DNA of 64,000 nt from Caulobacter sp. Root655. GTDB taxonomy: Bacteria; Pseudomonadota; Alphaproteobacteria; Caulobacterales; Caulobacteraceae. Below, in pieces: positions 59,647 through 64,000 of the stretch; the first letter of the stretch is position 1, and the number at the start of each line of letters is the position of its first letter. The stretch spans positions 63,223 through 127,222 of the forward strand of contig NZ_LMHC01000012.1 of NCBI RefSeq assembly GCF_001427665.1, written 5' to 3'. Under the pieces are notes generated by a model. It ran no database searches, was not told the DNA's origin, and saw nothing but the letters and a program-made list of their open reading frames with translations. Both the position numbers and the translations under genes were made by a program.

Positions 59647-60345
59647 TTAGGCGGCGTCGACGAGCACCAGCTCGGCGTCCTCGATAGCCGTCACGCGGAT
59701 CACGGCTTCGTCTTGAATGGCGGCGCCGTCGCGGGTGTTCAGGGTCACGCCATTGACCTCGACCTTGCCGGCCGAAGGCACCAGATAGCCCTTGCGGTCC
59801 GCGCCCAGCGCGTACTCGGTGGTCTCGCCGGCCTTCAGCGTCGCGCCCAGCACCCGGGCGTCTGCCCGGATCGGCAGGGCGTCGTTGTCGGCCGGAAAGC
59901 CGCTGGCCAGGGCCACGAACTTGCCGGAGCGGTCGCCCTTGGGGAACGGCTTGGCGCCCCAGGCGGGACCTTCGCCGCGCTTGTTGGGGATGATCCAGAT
60001 CTGGAAGATGCGGGTCGCGCTGTTTTCCAGATTGTATTCCGAGTGACGGATGCCGGTGCCGGCGCTCATCACCTGGACGTCGCCGGCCTCGGTGCGGCCC
60101 TTGTTGCCCATGTTGTCCTGGTGGGTGATCGCGCCCTCGCGGACATAGGTGATGATTTCCATGTCGGCGTGCGGATGCGGCGGGAAGCCGGTTCCGGCGG
60201 CGATGGTGTCGTCGTTCCAGACCCGCAGGGCGCCGTGGTGGACGCGCGTGGGATCATGGTAGTCGGCGAACGAGAAGTGGTGCTTGGCGTCGAGCCAACC
60301 GTGGTTGGCGCCGCCCAGACTGTCGAAGCTCCTGACATCGATCAT
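59647..60345 (-). CDS. pirin family protein
   Basis: 232 residues from ATG 60345, after GGAGATTGAG. Bicupin fold. Cupin 1: FADYHDPTRVHHGALRVWNDD, HPHADMEIITYVREGAI (His, His, Glu) and MSAGTGIRHSEYN (His). Cupin 2 lacks the metal His set, as in other pirins. YhaK/quercetinase-like. The gene is upstream of wrbA and divergent from a LysR regulator, a common redox-stress layout. The longer frame is repeat DNA. Confidence 0.95.
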   Translation of the reverse strand: MIDVRSFDSLGGANHGWLDAKHHFSFADYHDPTRVHHGALRVWNDDTIAAGTGFPPHPHADMEIITYVREGAITHQDNMGNKGRTEAGDVQVMSAGTGIRHSEYNLENSATRIFQIWIIPNKRGEGPAWGAKPFPKGDRSGKFVALASGFPADNDALPIRADARVLGATLKAGETTEYALGADRKGYLVPSAGKVEVNGVTLNTRDGAAIQDEAVIRVTAIEDAELVLVDAA

Positions 60346-60414
60346 GGTCTCAATCTCCTGAGAGAAGGCCGCCTGGCCGTCTCTGTTGAGGAGAAGATGA
60401 TCCCTTGCGCTTCG

Positions 60415-60452
60415 ATCCGAAATGGAAATGATCGAAACAAACCGTTTCGGAT
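60415..60452. promoter_or_regulatory. LysR operator between pirin and LysR genes
   Basis: ATCCGAAATGG (60415-60425) and CCGTTTCGGAT (60442-60452) are inverted repeats with one mismatch and a 16-base spacer. Size and position (between the divergent genes) fit a LysR-binding site. Confidence 0.7.
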
Positions 60453-60468
60453 TTCGTGCTAATACTCT

Positions 60469-60598
60469 CCGCTCATCCCGGCGAACGCCGGGACCCAGAT
60501 CCCGTGGCGTTGAGGATGATTGGAGTGGCTCCGAGCTTTTGGCGTCAGCCCCACGGCCATGCCATCTGGATCCCGGCATTCGCCGGGAAGAGCGGAGG
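60469..60598. repeat. intergenic inverted repeat, family E copy 2
   Basis: CCGCTCATCCCGGCGAACGC at the left and GCATTCGCCGGGAAGAGCGG at the right, with GGGACCCAGATCCC and GGATCCCGGCA between. Similar to copy 1 at 54441. Confidence 0.9.
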
Positions 60599-60624
60599 TT
60601 GAGGTAGGGGATGAGGCAATACCC

Positions 60625-61533
60625 ATGAAACTCCCCGATTTCGAGGCCTGGGCGGTGTTCGCCAAGGTGGCCGAGACCGGCTCCTTCGTCGGGGCCGCCA
60701 CCCAGTTGAACCTGTCGAAGGCCACGGTGTCCAAGGCCGTCACCCGGCTGGAGGTCCGGCTGGGAGCGACGCTGTTCCACCGCACCTCGCGGCGGCTGTC
60801 CCTGACCCAGGCCGGCAAGGATTCGCTGCACCGCGCGACGCACATCCTGCATGAGGGCGAGGCGCTGGAGGCCGAGGCCTCGGCCCAGTCGGCCACGCCG
60901 CGCGGCCTGGTGCGGGTGGCCGCGCCGATGTCGTTCGGCATCGCCCATCTGGGTCCGGCCCTGCCCGAGTTCTTCGCCCTCTATCCGGAGGTGTCGATCG
61001 AGCTGTCGCTGTCGGACCAGCTGGTCGACATCGTCGAGGACGGCTTCGACCTGGCCCTGCGGATCTCGGCCCTGGAGGATTCCAGCCTGCTGGCCCGGCG
61101 CCTGTGCCCGGTGCGGCTGATGCTGGTCGGCTCGCCGGCCTATTTCGAGAGGCACGGGCGCCCCGGCCACCCCAAGGACCTCACCGCTCACAGCGGCATG
61201 TTCTACACCAACAGCAAGACCAAGGACGTCTGGCGGTTCGAACACGCCGAACACGGACAATATGCCGTCAGCCTGCCCGCCCCGCTGCGGGTCAACAACG
61301 CCGACATCCTGCGCCCGTCGTTGCTGGCCGGCCTGGGCCTGGCCATGCAGCCGGACTTCCTGGTGTGGCGGGACGTCAAGGACGGCTTGCTGGAGGAGGT
61401 CCTGGGCGACTGGGCGCCGCCGCCGATCGCCCTGCACCTGGTCACCCCGCCCAGCACGATCCGGCCGGCGCGGGTGGAAGTGCTGATCGCGTTTTTGGCC
61501 AAGCGGATGGCCAGCGCGCCTTGGTTGGGATGA
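60625..61533 (+). CDS. LysR family regulator, probably of pirin/wrbA
   Basis: 302 residues from ATG 60625. Winged helix ([59 protein letters not shown]) and an effector domain with [30 protein letters not shown], typical of the CrgA/YafC subgroup that senses quinones or aromatic electrophiles. Divergent from pirin-wrbA with a shared dyad. Longer frames to 60520 read through a repeat and are rejected. Confidence 0.95.
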   Translation: MKLPDFEAWAVFAKVAETGSFVGAATQLNLSKATVSKAVTRLEVRLGATLFHRTSRRLSLTQAGKDSLHRATHILHEGEALEAEASAQSATPRGLVRVAAPMSFGIAHLGPALPEFFALYPEVSIELSLSDQLVDIVEDGFDLALRISALEDSSLLARRLCPVRLMLVGSPAYFERHGRPGHPKDLTAHSGMFYTNSKTKDVWRFEHAEHGQYAVSLPAPLRVNNADILRPSLLAGLGLAMQPDFLVWRDVKDGLLEEVLGDWAPPPIALHLVTPPSTIRPARVEVLIAFLAKRMASAPWLG

Positions 61534-61539
61534 TCGGTT

Positions 61540-61818
61540 TCAGATGTCCCGTGGATCAGGTTTCCGATCCGTGATCGCCTGGAACACGCCACACAACATG
61601 AACGAGATTATGAAAATCACACCTAGGAACGCACTATACTTATAGATCAAACCATCGATTTTACTGAAATAGAACGTCGTTCCTTTCGCCTGAACACCGT
61701 ACACCCAGCCGCGGGAAGGGTCGGGGTGGATGTCCGATGCGAACCGCATGAGCGCAATGGGGATCGCCAAGGACACCATCCCCAACGTCCCTAGGATCGA
61801 CATCAATATTCGCAACAT
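61540..61818 (-). CDS. two-helix membrane protein, unknown
   Basis: 92 residues: membrane helices at about 2-26 (MLRILMSILGTLGMVSLAIPIAL) and 62-82, with a polar middle (DIHPDPSRGWVYGVQ and KGTTFYFSKIDGL). AT-rich codons (ATA, AGA, TAT) unlike the neighbouring LysR gene suggest acquired DNA. Convergent with that gene, seven bases away. No family recognised. Confidence 0.6.
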   Translation of the reverse strand: MLRILMSILGTLGMVSLAIPIALMRFASDIHPDPSRGWVYGVQAKGTTFYFSKIDGLIYKYSAFLGVIFIISFMLCGVFQAITDRKPDPRDI

Positions 61819-61972
61819 CGTCTCATCCGCTGAAACCCGGGTTGGTCACGCCGCGCCCTATTCAAGATAGTATAGCGCCTGCCACTTGCAGACGGCTTGG
61901 GCGACGTATGACGCCCGACCCGAGACGATGACGCTAGTCGAGAGCGACGGCCGGCCCTGAGGCCAAAACCCG

Positions 61973-62098
61973 CTAAGCCATCTCGTGCTTGTCGTTGAGA
62001 CACTCGCCGATGGCGCGGGCGCAGCCCGGGAGGCCCAGGGCGCCGATGAACGACATGGCCACCGCGCAGACCAGCATCACGGGTTGGAAGAAACGCAT
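61973..62098 (-). CDS. possible 41-residue exported peptide
   Basis: ATG 62098 follows GGTGGAGAATATCGC. The sequence opens with a hydrophobic, signal-like stretch (MRFFQPVMLVCAVAMSFIGA, ending GLPGCARA) and closes with IGECLNDKHEMA. Three Cys. A lipobox-like LPGC is present. No family recognised; the good ribosome site and signal support translation. Confidence 0.5.
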   Translation of the reverse strand: MRFFQPVMLVCAVAMSFIGALGLPGCARAIGECLNDKHEMA

Positions 62099-62225
62099 GC
62101 GATATTCTCCACCGGCCAAATCACCCACGGGGCGCCATCAACCCCAGATAAGGCTGAAGCTTGACGTTTGTTCCTGCCCCACATCGGAAAAGCTCAGCAT
62201 GCGGCAGATTTGTCTCACCCGTATG

Positions 62226-63686
62226 TCAGTGGCCTAACGCATAGGCGACACGAGTCGCCTCAAGCCGGGCCAGTTTAGCATAAAGGGTCGACCAGTCGTC
62301 GGCCTGGGCGATCGGCGCCCACAGGGCCTCGACCTCGTCGATCAGCATCTCCTCGGGCTCGGGCCGGGCGAAGACCGGGCTGTCCAGCCGCTCGGGGCGA
62401 TCGGTCTCGAAGGCCGCGAACTGGCGGCGCAAATCAAGGAAGGCGTCCTGGCCGTAGAGTTCGGCGCGCGGACCCGCCAGGGCGCGGGCTTCCGAGGCCC
62501 GGCCGCCGAACCAATCGAAGAAGAACGGCTCCCAGCGCAGTTGATCCCCGCCCGCCGCCCCCCCGGCCGCCCCCCCGGCCGCCCCCCCGGCCGCCAAGGC
62601 GGTGAACGCCGCCTGGACCAGGGCGATATCGGCCTCGGGCGAGCGGCTCTTCAGGCCCAGCCGGTCGAGCATCGCCGCGCGCAGGGCGTCGCGATAGAGG
62701 TCGGAGAAGCCGTTGAGCGCCGCGATCAGTCCGGCGTCGTCGGTGACCAGGGCCAGGCAGCCGGCCAGTTGCTGCAGGTTCCAGAACACCGTCTCGGGCT
62801 GGCGGCCGAAGCTGTAGAGCCCCGAATGGTCGAAATAGGCGGCGGTGAAGTTCGGGTCGTTGCGCGGCAGGAACCGCCAGGGGCCGTAGTCGAAGCTCTC
62901 GCCGGTGACGACCATGTTGTCGGTGTTGAGCACGCCGTGCACGAAGCCGGCCGCCATCCAGCGGGCGCACAATCGGGCGCTGGCGGCGACCACCTGCTCC
63001 AGCAGCGCCTTCGGGCGGTCGGGCTCGTCGGCGACGGACGGGAAATAGGTCTGGACCGCGTGGTCGACCAGCACGGTGATCAGGTCGGGCCGCTCGGCGA
63101 AGGCCTGGCGCTGGAAGGTCCCGAACCGGATGTGGCTGTGCGACAGCCGGGTCAGCACCGCCGAACGCGTGGGGCTGGGCTCGTCGCCGCGCTGCAGGTC
63201 CTCGCCGGTCTCGACCAGCGAGAAGGCCCGCGAGGTCGGCACGCCCAGGGTCTCCAGCATCGTGGCCGCCAGGATCTCGCGCACCCCGCCCTTCAGGGTC
63301 AGCCGCCCGTCGCCGGCCCGCGACCACGGCGTCTGGCCCGAGCCCTTGGTGGCCAGGTCCAGCAGGCGACCGCTTCCAGCCTCGCGCAGCTGGGCGAACA
63401 GGAAGCCCCGCCCGTCGCCGAGGTCGGGGTTGTAGCTGCGGAACTGGTGGCCGTGATAGCGCATGGCCAGCGGCCCCGGCTGGTTGTCCGGCAGGGGCTT
63501 GAATCTCGCGAAATGGTTGAGCCACTCGGCGTCGCTCAGACCCTCCAGTCCCACGGTGGCGGCGGCGCGGTCGTTGCGGAAGCGCGGGATCGTCTTGGGG
63601 AAGTCCGCCGGAAGCACGGGATCGGCGAAGTCGGGCCCCAGGCGCATGAAGACCGGATCGGGGCGATAGGCGGCGGAGATCGGCAT
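62226..63686 (-). CDS. selO: SelO-type protein adenylyltransferase
   Basis: 486 residues from ATG 63686. Pseudokinase-like fold that transfers AMP from ATP to Ser/Thr/Tyr in redox proteins. Landmarks: PGPLAMRYHGHQF, GDGRGFLFAQLRE, ATKGSGQTPWSRAGDGRLTLKGGVREILAATMLETLG, VETGEDLQRGDEP, and MVHGVLNTDNMVVTGESFDYGPWRFL-type catalytic region (GFVHGVLNTDNM). The bacterial form lacks the C-terminal selenocysteine. A low-complexity Ala/Gly insert (about 370-383) comes from a 12-base tandem repeat. Confidence 0.93.
   Translation of the reverse strand: MPISAAYRPDPVFMRLGPDFADPVLPADFPKTIPRFRNDRAAATVGLEGLSDAEWLNHFARFKPLPDNQPGPLAMRYHGHQFRSYNPDLGDGRGFLFAQLREAGSGRLLDLATKGSGQTPWSRAGDGRLTLKGGVREILAATMLETLGVPTSRAFSLVETGEDLQRGDEPSPTRSAVLTRLSHSHIRFGTFQRQAFAERPDLITVLVDHAVQTYFPSVADEPDRPKALLEQVVAASARLCARWMAAGFVHGVLNTDNMVVTGESFDYGPWRFLPRNDPNFTAAYFDHSGLYSFGRQPETVFWNLQQLAGCLALVTDDAGLIAALNGFSDLYRDALRAAMLDRLGLKSRSPEADIALVQAAFTALAAGGAAGGAAGGAAGGDQLRWEPFFFDWFGGRASEARALAGPRAELYGQDAFLDLRRQFAAFETDRPERLDSPVFARPEPEEMLIDEVEALWAPIAQADDWSTLYAKLARLEATRVAYALGH
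62553..62597 (-). repeat. 12-base tandem repeat with three C7 runs inside selO
   Basis: Three runs of seven C at 62558-62564, 62570-62576 and 62582-62588 lie at a 12-base period (unit CCGCCCCCCCGG), coding for repeated Ala-Ala-Gly-Gly. Whole-unit changes keep the frame; single-base slips in a C7 run do not. Confidence 0.93.
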
Positions 63687-63873
63687 TCTCCGGACATGAG
63701 CCGCCGCGCTTCTCGACGCAAGCCTGGAGGCGGCTTTCGGGGTCAGCGGAAGATCGGGGATGGTGGGCGACCATTGTCGCATCCGCGCAACAGATGTTCG
63801 CGAACCGTTAAGCCATAAGGATTTTCCTTGCCGAGGCCACAGCGCGGCCATAACCCTTACTAGTCAATTCGAA

Positions 63874-63883
63874 CGAACGTTCG
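63874..63883. promoter_or_regulatory. CGAACGTTCG palindrome before the edge gene
   Basis: A ten-base perfect palindrome inside an AT-richer stretch, 69 bases before the ATG at 63952. The position fits an operator for a homodimeric repressor such as a TetR protein; the cognate protein is unknown. Confidence 0.45.
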
Positions 63884-63951
63884 GGCTAAGACCAAATCAA
63901 AAGGCGGGGGCGTTGCAAGCGCCCGCGTCATAAAACGAACCGAGGTAGGAA

Positions 63952-64000
63952 ATGCGCTTCACCCAGGTGCTTTGCGGCACGGCGTCCGCCGTCGTGCTCG
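63952..64000 (+). CDS. start of an exported protein, cut by the window edge
   Basis: ATG 63952 with AGGTAGGA just upstream. Only 16 codons are inside the window (MRFTQVLCGTASAVVL), which read as the beginning of a signal peptide. The family cannot be identified. Confidence 0.55.
   Translation, partial: MRFTQVLCGTASAVVL

Noticed and set aside
57790..60462. 890-codon open frame on the plus strand
   Set aside because: It runs antisense through the kinase, wrbA and pirin genes and across two palindromes; high GC leaves few stops in this frame.
17300..60598. CRISPR arrays from the repeated hairpins
   Set aside because: Copies are dispersed, 65-170 bases long, and lack regular spacing and unique spacers.

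Overview
The window is high-GC alphaproteobacterial chromosome and most resembles Caulobacter. The pointers are a TipF-type flagellar EAL protein, an etfBA/3-hydroxybutyryl-CoA dehydrogenase neighbourhood with PduO-type cobalamin adenosyltransferase and a HIG1-type twin-membrane protein, a bacterial GH47 alpha-mannosidase (a family known from Caulobacter sp. K31), GANTC (CcrM) sites, and many imperfectly palindromic intergenic repeats. No rRNA, tRNA, CRISPR array, transposase or integrase was seen.

Layout. 1-1.7 kb: two tandem TetR regulators and a small gene. 1.9-10 kb: acyl-CoA electron-transfer block (HIG1-like, adenosyltransferase, etfB, etfA, hbd) with a LysR gene and the GH47 mannosidase. 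10-11.3 kb: a two-gene, less GC-rich insert (DUF488 plus an unknown partner). 11.3-13.6 kb: feoAB iron uptake under a probable Fur box. 14-16 kb: a secreted protein and TipF. 16-21 kb: GNAT, a divergent GST/TetR pair with a clear operator, cupin, alcohol dehydrogenase. 21-33.6 kb: housekeeping genes (HAD hydrolase, MaoC, ribF, S1C protease, ileS, lspA, DUF3035 lipoprotein, TraB/GumN, mutL). 33.7-36.2 kb: accessory insert with a HEPN-like gene, an Abi-alpha (DUF4393) gene and a very long hairpin. 36-52.4 kb: small enzymes, GlxA/DJ-1 divergent pair, SleB hydrolase, PadR/HAAS pair, two tandem secreted repeat-like paralogues.

52.4-57.4 kb is the most coherent metabolic unit: an Lrp/AsnC regulator divergent from a D-2-hydroxyglutarate dehydrogenase-like flavoprotein, an ALDH7-type (AmaB-like) dehydrogenase and a DUF1338 (HglS-like) 2-oxoadipate decarboxylase/hydroxylase. 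These match most of the aminoadipate branch of lysine catabolism. Next to it lies a two-component pair whose kinase carries an ethylene-receptor-like membrane domain with the Asp, Tyr, Ile-Pro, Cys and His of plant ETR1. 59-64 kb: WrbA and pirin divergent from a LysR regulator, SelO with a slippage-prone repeat, and the start of a secreted protein at the edge.

A further theme is at least seven families of intergenic inverted repeats (about 22 copies), often touching stop codons; one copy supplies the 3' end of a coding sequence. Some genes absent from a 60-codon ORF list were recovered by eye (DUF1508 protein, 25-, 41-, 43- and 55-residue candidates).
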